A DNA stretch of 64,000 bases, taken from Candidatus Cloacimonadota bacterium. Its GTDB lineage: Bacteria; Cloacimonadota; Cloacimonadia; Cloacimonadales; Cloacimonadaceae. The translations under genes and the position numbers were made by a program. Below are positions 16,401 through 23,691 of this stretch, in pieces. The stretch spans positions 5,995-69,994 of the forward strand of contig JALOBT010000008.1 in assembly GCA_023228125.1 (NCBI GenBank). The letters are read 5' to 3'. The number at the start of each line of letters is the position of its first letter. The first letter of the stretch is position 1. The notes below the pieces were generated by a model. The model was not told the DNA's origin. It made no database searches and saw only the letters and a program-made list of their open reading frames with translations.

Positions 16401-18489
16401 CCACGCGGATGTCCTGACCGGCATAGGCCGAGAGGTCGTAGCTGTAAAGAGTCCAGTCTGCAGGAGCCTGGATATAGCTTGCGCCACTGATGAAGGTGAA
16501 GTTTGCCGGAGCAGTGCCACCGGTGGAAACTCCAACTTTGAAGCGTTCCGCGCCGTATTGAACAGTATAGCTTCTAGCCCAGAAATTCAGGAAGTTACCA
16601 TTTTCTACAGCCATCAAGGGCGACATCATCCAATCGTTATTAGGAGCAGTAGTGGCGGCAAAGCAGGCAGCCATCTTATTGCCGCTGTGGGCAGCAAAAT
16701 CCGCAATCGGAGGCGCGGTAGCGGTAGGATTGAAGATCATGTAGGCCATGGCGGCATAGCCGTTCGGCCAGGTGATATCAGTCATCCCATAGGTGGTGGA
16801 GAGATCGACGTCCACGAGTACCCAGGGATCGAAGGTGAGGCTGAAGTCGGTATAGCTTTCAAAGTCATCTGCAAAACCATCAGGAGGAGGAGGGGTATCA
16901 CCAGGAGCATCCCAGCTCAAATGCACATCGTAGCCGCTTACTGTGGCCGCGAGGTTTGTGGGAGGATCCAATGCCTCAGTTATTTCTGTCACGCTGAAGC
17001 TATCGACATAGATGTAGAAGCGGTTTGCAGGGCTATAACCGTGGAAACCAAGGTAATAAGTGCCGCCGGTATTTGCCGGAACATCCACTTCCACCATCTG
17101 GTAGGCTATGTTCGTGATATTCTCATTTGCCCATAGCTGGGTAGTCATGGCAGCAGCGGTGGGGGAACTTCCCAAATAAAGGGCAAGTTTCTCAGCCTGC
17201 GTAGCCACGTGAGCACGATAGTAGAATTTTACTTTGTAAATATACTGAGCATCAAAGACCATGGGGGATGCAATGAGCCAGTCATCCATGACCACAGAGT
17301 CATTATAGCGCATGCGCATAGCATTGGGCGCGCTCTGAGCTGAAGGATCGTTGAAGCTTGCCCAGTTGTAAGCATCGTTGTTTTCATTCAAAGACACCCA
17401 TCCCAAAGGCAGGGCCGGAGTAGTCACGGTATCAAAATTCTGCACATAAGGGTAGCTGGTTACAGTGGGATCTGCCAGGGTGGTGAAGCTCCAAATCGGG
17501 CAATCAAGGGCATCGCCATCAGTATTAAAGGGAACGATCTGCCAGAAATACTGAGTGCTATAATTCAGGGCAGGGGTGATTTGGTAGATGGTATTAGTAT
17601 GAGTGACGCCATTTACCATGTTGCTGGGGGGAGTGTTTGTGCCCAGATACACTTTGTATCCGTCCACCAGTCCACCACCAGCCTGCCAGGAAAGGTCAGT
17701 CAGGATGCTTACATCAATGGCCAGATGAGCCGGGCTGGGTGTCTGTGCCGGCATGGGAGGAGCACCCTGTTGGGCAGCACTAAAGCTAAAGGTAAGCCCC
17801 AGAGAAGGAAAGACATCAGCGCTCAAGCGGCAGTTGTTGTTATTGGTGGTTCCGGCTTCAGTAGCAGTCCAGTCTGTGGAGGTAGTGCGATTGTTAAAAT
17901 CAGCGTTACTGGCACCACGCAGGCCTACCTGCACTGTGGCAGCGGTGTTTACGGTAAGAGCCGTAATGGCACCATAAGAAAATACTATTTGGTTATCTGT
18001 TTCGTGAAGAAGAATCTGGAAATTCAAAACATCGTTAGCGGCCGAAGTAGGGAACCTGCGGAAGTTCTTCCACTGGACGGCAAAAACCCGATTCGGGGCC
18101 GTGCCAGAAAGCAAATACATGATTTCTCCATCTGCACGGGGAGTGAGATCGCGGTTTAAGGCTACTATAGAATTGTTGGTGCCGCTGCTATGACTAATAG
18201 CCAAATTGCTGGTGGCGACTTCATCGCCCATAGCCAAAAAGCCATTTTCAGCAATACTGACTGTGGTATAGTCTATACCGTCATAATTAAAAGAAAAACC
18301 CAGCGGAATTGCATTGAAACTGGGATTAGGATCAGCCGGTACACCGGTGAGCAATACAGTTCCTCCGCTGATTTCTGTATAAGTGCCTGGGGCGCTGGCA
18401 AAAGTGTATTCACTTACCACAGCCCAGCTTCCGATCACAAATGCTGAAAAGATCAGCATCAGTATCAATTTGTTCAATTTAGTTCGCAT
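13447..18489 (-). CDS. Giant secreted multidomain adhesin-like protein with C-terminal sorting domain
   Basis: The 1680-residue protein has a signal peptide (KLILMLIFSAFVIGSWA). An N-terminal beta domain (about 25-235) is followed by a series of fibronectin-III-like modules. At least three cleaved-adhesin / choice-of-anchor J type modules are visible, each starting with a DDFE, FDTV or DSFEEY-type strand and ending in a VDDVTIG or VDNFSV-type strand. A different module appears twice (about 860-1020 and 1140-1300), with shared phrases FDVAH, HSQVV, GHPAGCD and KGNIMNF. The end (about 1595-1680) is a FlgD/type-IX-like tail: NYPNPFNPETTIRFS, EIYNVKGQLI, STGVYFYKM. It should be exported and displayed on the cell surface. 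The ligand is unknown. An AGGAGA ribosome site precedes the ATG. Confidence 0.92.
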   Translation of the reverse strand: MRTKLNKLILMLIFSAFVIGSWAVVSEYTFASAPGTYTEISGGTVLLTGVPADPNPSFNAIPLGFSFNYDGIDYTTVSIAENGFLAMGDEVATSNLAISHSSGTNNSIVALNRDLTPRADGEIMYLLSGTAPNRVFAVQWKNFRRFPTSAANDVLNFQILLHETDNQIVFSYGAITALTVNTAATVQVGLRGASNADFNNRTTSTDWTATEAGTTNNNNCRLSADVFPSLGLTFSFSAAQQGAPPMPAQTPSPAHLAIDVSILTDLSWQAGGGLVDGYKVYLGTNTPPSNMVNGVTHTNTIYQITPALNYSTQYFWQIVPFNTDGDALDCPIWSFTTLADPTVTSYPYVQNFDTVTTPALPLGWVSLNENNDAYNWASFNDPSAQSAPNAMRMRYNDSVVMDDWLIASPMVFDAQYIYKVKFYYRAHVATQAEKLALYLGSSPTAAAMTTQLWANENITNIAYQMVEVDVPANTGGTYYLGFHGYSPANRFYIYVDSFSVTEITEALDPPTNLAATVSGYDVHLSWDAPGDTPPPPDGFADDFESYTDFSLTFDPWVLVDVDLSTTYGMTDITWPNGYAAMAYMIFNPTATAPPIADFAAHSGNKMAACFAATTAPNNDWMMSPLMAVENGNFLNFWARSYTVQYGAERFKVGVSTGGTAPANFTFISGASYIQAPADWTLYSYDLSAYAGQDIRVGIQCLSNDAFIFLVDDVTIGAPAPTRFNAPVANANSMGSIARNTGTPIPAPFSREITRDLLGFKVYRDGALINTIANPATTVFNDINVAVGNYNYSVTAMYTGGESEPAIVNVTVNEVLDLDPPTNLHANVVGNDAHLGWDAPVPAPTGEWITWCNDVLGNGIGTAAAAIFDVAHLFDHTDLLPYMGSTLTHVSFVPNEANCVYTLKVWTGGSATTPGPMVHSQVVTAPTMGVWNEVVLTTPVPVPATGNLWFGYEANTQAGHPAGCDAGPVVEGKGNIMNFDGWTTLTQLSASLTYNWLIQGYVDGARAMAQMPAPIYEAPRAHQNGRLALVSNPNATVSSAKSLTREQMGYKLYRDGNLVATINDPATLTYIDADLQNGSYVYTLTANYDNGESAPAGPVNVTVEDLQPPTDLAATVAGNDVSLNWTNPVPPQTGEWISWSDNSGIGNSIGTGAAATFDVAHRFEASDLTQYVGDTLAQVKIAAMHADCVYTVKIWTGGSTTTPGPLVHSQVVSNPTIEDWTTVILTNPIPITAGTQYWIGYGVNTQGGHPAGCDMGPMVPGKGNIMNFGGWTTLDQVSATLTYNWLIQTFVAQGRSLKAIELPAIVEAPLPVSTGQLTSKFMAPSRDLTRAVLLGYKVYRDGTAITTINDPEVVTYTDNDLPNADYVYGVSALYNSGESAMVTIDVNVNLQVAPAILEDSFEEYADFATAFGYWTMLDQDHSDTYGFTGIDFPGSGSQMAFMVFNPSQTVPPITDMDPYEGDKMVASFAAVTPPNKDWMISRRINLGTNSSLKFYARSHTSNYGLETFKVGVSTMPTIITQGFQYLTGAQDVQAPAAWTEYMYDLSAYDEQDVYIAIRCTSNDAFVFYVDNFSVHTEDGEAGEDATAPVLTTALKGNYPNPFNPETTIRFSTKEAGPVALEIYNVKGQLIKKLVNEDKAAGEHTVVWNGTDQNNRAVSTGVYFYKMNAGKYSSTRKMIMMK

Positions 18490-18567
18490 GTTGTCTCCTT
18501 AGTCGGTTATATAAAATCTCTTAATAGTCCGATATTACTATCCAGACTTAGTTCTTTCCTATCACGT

Positions 18568-18596
18568 TAAAGTTTTAGCTTTGAACTTTGTGTCAA
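18568..18596 (-). promoter_or_regulatory. Possible promoter of the 1680-residue protein gene
   Basis: A perfect minus-strand TTGACA is at 18591-18596, with a weak -10 (ACTTTA) 17 bp on. It sits in the 115-bp gap before the gene, about 80 bp upstream of its ATG. Only the -35 is convincing. Confidence 0.35.
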
Positions 18597-18604
18597 GGAA
18601 AAAC

Positions 18605-20281
18605 TTAATCTCCCAGACTGCTGTTGATAAATTCATTGATATTGATCTCGGTTTCATCGGTAACTACATACTCGATGCTTACCTGATCATCTTGCTTGCT
18701 CAGCGGCAAATAGCTGCTTAGATTGCTGGTGGCTACGAAAATCAGCCCCGGCTTTTCCACAAGCGAGAAATAATAAAAGCTGCGGCCATCTTTGACATCT
18801 GTGGCAATCCTCTTGATGCGACCTGTCACGTTCTCCCTTGGGGATTTCTCGCCCTGCAAAGAGCCAACCTGCGAAGAAGCCAGGGTCATCAGATAATCCT
18901 CTCTCGCACTTTTTACGGTTTCGCCCACACCCACCAGGGAAAAATCACGAACTGATACAAAACAGTACATCTTGACCAAGCCAGCGGCATCCTTCAGGGT
19001 CATAAAATAGGTGGGGATGTCATTAAGATTTACCAGGATCGGGAAGGTGGCATAATACTTGAATTGCTGCACCTTGCCCTGTGCTGATCTCATCGCGGCA
19101 TATTCGGTGGCACCGGAAATCAGGTATAAAGAAGTCTTTTTGTTGCGGGTATTGCTGAGCACAAAGCCCACGGTTCCTTCATCCGCGCCCACAGAAGACA
19201 TGCCGGTATAGAAATAGCTCTCTGCATCGTTACCATAAATCACATTGTAGCCTTGGGTAGTGGAAAGCAGATCGCGTTTGCCAAACACTGTATTCCAAAA
19301 GCCGTTTACGTATTTGCCCCACCAATCCAATTGCGGGATCACAAAATATGAGGGCTGCACTCTATCCACCCAAGCGGGAATCAGGTCATCGCTAAATGAG
19401 CCATCCTTTTGCTTGATAAGGGGATAGTAGCTAATCTCTCCAGTGCAGGCATGGACAGTAGCCAGACCCAGGGATTCCGGAGCCCGCACTCCTATGGTGT
19501 GATTGTAAACCGTGATCGTCCAATAGGGCTCACCATCATCGTCCAATTCAAAGGTGTCTCCAGCCATGGCTATTCCTGTATAACCGTTTAGATACAAATG
19601 CCTTTTTAAGTCCAGATTGAAGAAGGCATTACTTTGATAACGAATATTCAGCGGCTCTCCATTTACTTCCCTGATAAAAGTGATATCCTGAGAATTTGTG
19701 GCGGAAACCATGATGTAGCCCGGAGTGCCAGCTTGACGATTTGCCAGCCACTTAAAAAAGCCGGAATGCAGAAGAGGAACCACCCAATACAATTTGCCAT
19801 CTACCATCTGAATGGTGGGAGTGCCCAGATTCACGCGGCTGCCCAAGGCAAAATCCTCTCCCAGTTTCTTTTCTGCCAACGAGCGAGCAAAGGTTTCATC
19901 GATGATCGGCACTTGCTCCATATTGATGGGAGCTACCAAATCCGAGAATTCCGTGCTCTGGATATCTCCGATCAGCTTTCTGTAGCCTTTGGCATGAAAC
20001 AGCCCGCTGGAAAAGAAAGGTGCCAAAACCAGGATCAGAAGGAAGACTACATAGATGTATTTTAGTGCTTTGCGGGCTTTAGCAATACCCCATAAGGGCA
20101 AGAGGACAAAGGCCAGAGCCGGAACCCAAGCTATAAAGCGCAGATTGAGGACCGGAAGCTGAAAATACAATAAATACGCCAGCAAAACAAAGCTGAGCAC
20201 GATAGCCCACGCTGATTTTAACCTGAATTTACTTAAGTTGATCGTTATAGGGACACTACCTGTCTTTGTTGCTTGATTCAT
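18605..20281 (-). CDS. Uncharacterised membrane protein with large exported domain
   Basis: The 558-residue protein begins with a short polar stretch and then three hydrophobic segments (WAIVLSFVLLAYLLYF, FIAWVPALAFVLLPLWGI, YIYVVFLLILVLAPFF; about residues 30-110). The remaining roughly 440 residues are soluble and probably outside the inner membrane. They have repeated beta-rich phrases such as GKLYWVVPLLHSGFF, DGEPYWTITVYNHTIG and YFVIPQLDWWGKYVNGFWN. Similar proteins occur in diverse bacteria without a settled function, and I do not recognise a named family with confidence. It stands alone, 115 bp upstream of the large adhesin-like gene on the same strand. The MITE-like element begins 89 bp beyond its start codon. 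Confidence 0.75.
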   Translation of the reverse strand: MNQATKTGSVPITINLSKFRLKSAWAIVLSFVLLAYLLYFQLPVLNLRFIAWVPALAFVLLPLWGIAKARKALKYIYVVFLLILVLAPFFSSGLFHAKGYRKLIGDIQSTEFSDLVAPINMEQVPIIDETFARSLAEKKLGEDFALGSRVNLGTPTIQMVDGKLYWVVPLLHSGFFKWLANRQAGTPGYIMVSATNSQDITFIREVNGEPLNIRYQSNAFFNLDLKRHLYLNGYTGIAMAGDTFELDDDGEPYWTITVYNHTIGVRAPESLGLATVHACTGEISYYPLIKQKDGSFSDDLIPAWVDRVQPSYFVIPQLDWWGKYVNGFWNTVFGKRDLLSTTQGYNVIYGNDAESYFYTGMSSVGADEGTVGFVLSNTRNKKTSLYLISGATEYAAMRSAQGKVQQFKYYATFPILVNLNDIPTYFMTLKDAAGLVKMYCFVSVRDFSLVGVGETVKSAREDYLMTLASSQVGSLQGEKSPRENVTGRIKRIATDVKDGRSFYYFSLVEKPGLIFVATSNLSSYLPLSKQDDQVSIEYVVTDETEININEFINSSLGD

Positions 20282-20564
20282 AAAAACTCCTTCAAAGCAT
20301 TTTCGACATAAGATATTAGCTCTCTTAATCTGTCAATGATTTTCTGTTTAATACCAGCCCCGCCACAAATGAGACTGTTCAATTCCTCTCCCCAAGTCAT
20401 GCCACTTTCTTATGCACTTTAAGCTGAATAAGTGGCCAGAGCCTATTCCCATCCTTATTATCCAGGCCTAATGCCCGCAAAGCGAGAACGGGGTACTATT
20501 TCAGACAAGTCCTGCATATGAATGATGATGATGATAGAACACAGGTCGAGCGGATCGAGTGAGT

Positions 20565-20632
20565 CTTGGAGTTCAAAGTGCCTAAGATAACTATCTATTT
20601 ACCATAATCTTAGCGGCACTTTGGACTTCAAG
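20565..20632 (+). repeat. Hairpin A of the long element
   Basis: The arms CTTGGAGTTCAAAGTGCC and GGCACTTTGGACTTCAAG pair over 18 positions, with two G.T wobbles read on this strand (A.C mismatches on the other). An inner TAAGAT/ATCTTA stem lies above them. The same module recurs at 42773-42840 and, inverted, at 21461-21528 and 43182-43249. Confidence 0.85.
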
Positions 20633-20700
20633 CGGCAAAGAGAGCCTTTTTCATCCCGGATAAACCATTCTTGGGTCCTCCTTACTCATTTGAGCCACTT

Positions 20701-20773
20701 GATCATATCTTTATCTACCGTTAATCAAGCGTTAACTCTTAACGCTTGATTAACGGTAGATAAAGACATGATC
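20701..20773. repeat. Central long palindrome of the long element
   Basis: GATCAT and ATGATC close a stem that continues, after one mismatch, as 28 uninterrupted pairs up to CAAGCGTTAA-ctc-TTAACGCTTG. It is the strongest inverted repeat in the window. The matching palindrome at 43037-43109 differs by paired changes that keep the stem intact. Confidence 0.9.
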
Positions 20774-20984
20774 GACGCCCTGGAAAGAGGAAGAAGGGAT
20801 CAAATACATATAGGATTTGCTATTTAACGACTATTTAACGACACTTCTAACGACACTATTTAACGACACAGGAACATTCACCTTCACTTCGATATCTTGG
20901 TGCACAAGAGCATCTTAACGCATCGTAACGCTGGATTTATCCGGCCGTTCCATCAGCTTCAGCTGGTGCGTATCCAAACTTTGT

Positions 20985-21326
20985 ACTGCTCCTGCTGTTT
21001 GATTCCTTCCGTATGGAGTTCAAAGAGCCTTTCCTGGTTTCGAATTATCCAATTATTTTGGGGCTCTTTGGACTTCATATGGAACTGCTCTGCTGTTTGA
21101 TTCCAAGCCACTGGTTCTGCTGTTTGAAGTCCAAACCGGCAGTATAATTAACTGTAAATGCAAAGTTTATCAAGCCGGCTTGAACTCCAAAAGCTCTTAG
21201 TTTGGAGTTCAAAGTTTCTTTTTCGATCTTGAGAATACTGGGCTGCTCTATCACAGCTCTTGCTTGTGTATGGCTCAGAACTTCGTATTGGGTGGCTCAA
21301 AATCAGTGGAGGGGTGGCTCAACTTG
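20985..21326. repeat. Second hairpin-repeat family, nested copy
   Basis: About 340 bp that align in reverse with 63630-64000. A 19-bp stem (21011-21029 with 21062-21080) has three G.T wobbles on the plus strand. A second hairpin (21124-21140 with 21174-21190, inner stem CCGGC) has the opposite polarity. An unpaired arm TTTGGAGTTCAAAG follows near 21201. Near 21250-21326 are three spaced copies of a GAGCCA(CCC)-type word on the minus strand, resembling the multiple terminal repeats of IS21-family ends. The block is absent from the shorter element at 42571-43434, so it was probably inserted. Confidence 0.75.
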
Positions 21327-21460
21327 GGTGAACAGCATGGCTCCTTGGAGCACAATATGCAATATATTATTAACTATAATTATTGTTCATTTAAGGGCAT
21401 CTCAAAAGCTCGTATTTGAACGCATAATCCTGGACGAGGAAAATGCTGTTGCTATTGCCG

Positions 21461-21528
21461 CTTGAAGTCTAAAGTGCCGCTAAGCTTATGGTAAATTGAT
21501 AGTTATCTTAGGCACTTTGAGCTCCAAG
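21461..21528 (-). repeat. Hairpin A' of the long element (inverted, degraded)
   Basis: The arms CTTGAAGTCTAAAGTGCC and GGCACTTTGAGCTCCAAG are the reverse-orientation counterpart of hairpin A, with a few extra mismatches. Its polarity is minus strand, judged from the GGAG/ACTTC arrangement. Confidence 0.75.
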
Positions 21529-21710
21529 ACTCACAGCTTTCAGGTAAACGACACAGGAACATTCACTGTTTTGCAAGATAAACTATCCAAAAGTGCCATG
21601 TCAATTCTGAGGAATGGATTGCAGGAGGGGTGCTTCGCCCACTTTTTAGACTAGAGAATCAGCTAAGTAATGGAAAATAATCGAAACTTGCTGAACAGGC
21701 TCCCACAAAT

Positions 21711-21790
21711 TCATTCTCAATTCTCCATTCTCCATTAATTATACATTCTACATCCTAAATTCTACATTAACCCTTTATTCTCAATTAATC
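21711..21790. repeat. Low-complexity ATTCTCAATTCTCCATT / CTACATCCTAAATTCTA repeat
   Basis: Short, loosely repeated AT-rich phrases follow the element. The phrase ATTCTACATCCTAAATTCTA also occurs near 25358 and 25430 in this window, so it is a dispersed sequence and not local slippage alone. No gene or structure is seen in it. Confidence 0.6.
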
Positions 21791-21884
21791 CAATCCTTTA
21801 CTTGACAAATCATCCCTCATCTCAAAGCTGTCAATTGATCTGAATTCTATTTGAGACAAGAGCTTATAAATTAAAGGACATAGC

Positions 21885-23684
21885 ATGAAGCAACAATACA
21901 TTCGAAATTTCTGCATAATTGCCCATATCGATCATGGCAAATCCACATTGGCAGACCGCTTTTTGGAAGCCACACACGTTATCGGCAAAGGCACCCAAGT
22001 AGCCCAGTTACTGGATAGCATGGATCTGGAGCGAGAAAGGGGAATCACGATCAAATCCCATGCCATTCGTATGCTGCACACTTACCAAGGACAGGAATAT
22101 ATCCTGAATCTGATCGACACACCCGGTCACGTGGATTTTTCTTACGAAGTATCCCGGGCCCTGGCATCCTGTGAAGGAGCCATCCTGCTGGTGGATACTT
22201 CACAAGGCATAGAAGCGCAGACCATGAGCAATCTCTATCTGGCTATGGATAACGATCTGGATATCCTGCCGGCCTTGAACAAGATTGATCTGCCCAAAGC
22301 CGATGTAGAAGGCACACAGCACGATTTGATCGATATCCTGGGTTGCAAAGAAGAGCAGATCAAGAAAGTAAGTGCCAAGACCGGCCTGGGAGTAGAAGAG
22401 CTTTTGGATGCCGTGATCGAGCAACTTCCTGCGCCAGAGGGCCAGGTAGATGGCCCGCCTCAGGCTTTGATCTTTGATTCCTATTTTGATATGTATCGAG
22501 GCGTGGTGGTACTGGTGCGCGTCTTTCACGGAAGCCTGAAAAAAGGCGATAAAATCAAGCTATTCAGCACCAATACGGAATATGATATCGAAGAAATCGG
22601 CTATCTGAGCCTCAAGTTTCAGCCCCAGAAAGAACTCCTGACCGGAGAAGCCGGATACATCATCGCCGGCATCAAGGAAGTAGCCGATGCTCGGGTGGGA
22701 GATACGATCACCACTGCGAAAAACGGTTGCGCCGCCCCCTTACCGGGATTTTTGGAGCCCAAACCCATGGTCTATAGCGGAATCTTCCCCATCAATGGAG
22801 AAGACTATGGCGACCTCGTGCAAGCCATCGCCAAGCTCAAACTCAATGACGCCTCGCTGATCTATGAAAAAGAAAGTTCGGCGGCTTTGGGATACGGCTT
22901 TCGTTGCGGATTCCTGGGTATGCTGCACCTGGAGATCGTCAAAGAGCGCTTGTATCGCGAATACAATATCCCCATCATCGCCACCACCCCCAGCGTTCGC
23001 TTTAAGATCGGACTGAAAAACAAACCGGAAATCGAAGTGCACAACCCCATAGATTTCCCTGATCCTTCCAATATCGAATACATCCTGGAACCCTTTATGG
23101 ATGTGGAGATCATCGTTCCTTCAGATTATATTGGCAATATCATGAAGCTGGCTCAGGAACGTCGCGGAATCCAAAATAACATCCAATACATCGATGAAAA
23201 GCGGGTGGCTTTGCACTATGAAATGCCTTTGATTGAGATCATCTTTGATTTTTATGATCGCCTCAAGACCGTGAGCCGGGGCTATGCCTCCCTGGATTAT
23301 GCTTTCAAGGATTTCAGGGCCTCCCATGTGGTGAAGGTAGATATCATGATCAATGGCGAAAAGGTGGATGCCATGAGTTTTATCTGCCACGATGAAAAGG
23401 CTCATAGCTGGGGTAAAAGCATCACCGACACTTTATCAGAGGTGATCCCCCGGCATATGTTTAAGATCGCCCTGCAAGCCTCTATCGGAGCTAAGATCAT
23501 TGCCCGCAGCACCATCAACGCCATGCGCAAAGACGTCCTGGCAAAATGCTATGGCGGTGATATCAGCCGCAAACGCAAGCTCTTGGAAAAGCAGAAAGAA
23601 GGCAAGAAGAAGATGAAGGAAATCGGCAATGTGAATGTGCCGCAAGAAGCCTTCCTCGCCGTCCTGAAAGCAGAGCGGGAATAG
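21885..23684 (+). CDS. lepA: Elongation factor 4 (LepA)
   Basis: The 599-residue translational GTPase has standard LepA length. GTP-binding motifs are AHIDHGKSTL near residue 13, RERGITIKSHA near 48, DTPGHVDF near 77 and NKIDLPKAD near 131. The LepA-specific C-terminal part is present (YGGDISRKRKLLEKQKEGKK, then VPQEAFLAVL). It acts on stalled or mistranslocated ribosomes. An AAAGGA ribosome site lies just upstream of the ATG. TTGACA at 21802 and TATAAA at 21865 are both present upstream but too far apart to form one promoter. The Omp85-family gene follows after 7 bp. Confidence 0.97.
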   Translation: MKQQYIRNFCIIAHIDHGKSTLADRFLEATHVIGKGTQVAQLLDSMDLERERGITIKSHAIRMLHTYQGQEYILNLIDTPGHVDFSYEVSRALASCEGAILLVDTSQGIEAQTMSNLYLAMDNDLDILPALNKIDLPKADVEGTQHDLIDILGCKEEQIKKVSAKTGLGVEELLDAVIEQLPAPEGQVDGPPQALIFDSYFDMYRGVVVLVRVFHGSLKKGDKIKLFSTNTEYDIEEIGYLSLKFQPQKELLTGEAGYIIAGIKEVADARVGDTITTAKNGCAAPLPGFLEPKPMVYSGIFPINGEDYGDLVQAIAKLKLNDASLIYEKESSAALGYGFRCGFLGMLHLEIVKERLYREYNIPIIATTPSVRFKIGLKNKPEIEVHNPIDFPDPSNIEYILEPFMDVEIIVPSDYIGNIMKLAQERRGIQNNIQYIDEKRVALHYEMPLIEIIFDFYDRLKTVSRGYASLDYAFKDFRASHVVKVDIMINGEKVDAMSFICHDEKAHSWGKSITDTLSEVIPRHMFKIALQASIGAKIIARSTINAMRKDVLAKCYGGDISRKRKLLEKQKEGKKKMKEIGNVNVPQEAFLAVLKAERE

Positions 23685-23691
23685 CCAAAAC

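Larger units (their letters stand above)
20371..21702. mobile_element. MITE-like non-coding element, long copy, with 8-bp target duplication
   Basis: The 1332-bp element runs from GAGACTGTTCAATTCC to the complement of GAGCCTGTTCAGCAAG. It is flanked on both sides by CCACAAAT (20363-20370 and 21703-21710), a perfect 8-bp direct repeat expected from transposition. It has no credible gene. Order: end, hairpin A (20565-20632), central palindrome (20701-20773), a nested second repeat family (20985-21326), inverted hairpin A' (21461-21528), end. Both flanks align in reverse orientation with the element at 42571-43434. An 8-bp duplication with such ends would fit mobilisation in trans by an IS256-, IS1595- or ISL3-like transposase; that is inference, as no transposase is present. 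Confidence 0.8.

Noticed and set aside
20897..21465. Short plus-strand open frames of 60-90 codons inside the long element
   Set aside because: They run through hairpin arms that are also present in the other orientation at 63.6 kb, and have no family resemblance or ribosome sites.
20565..21528. Integron attC sites
   Set aside because: The hairpins lack the RYYYAAC/GTTRRRY core sites and extrahelical bases of attC, and no cassette genes or integrase are present.
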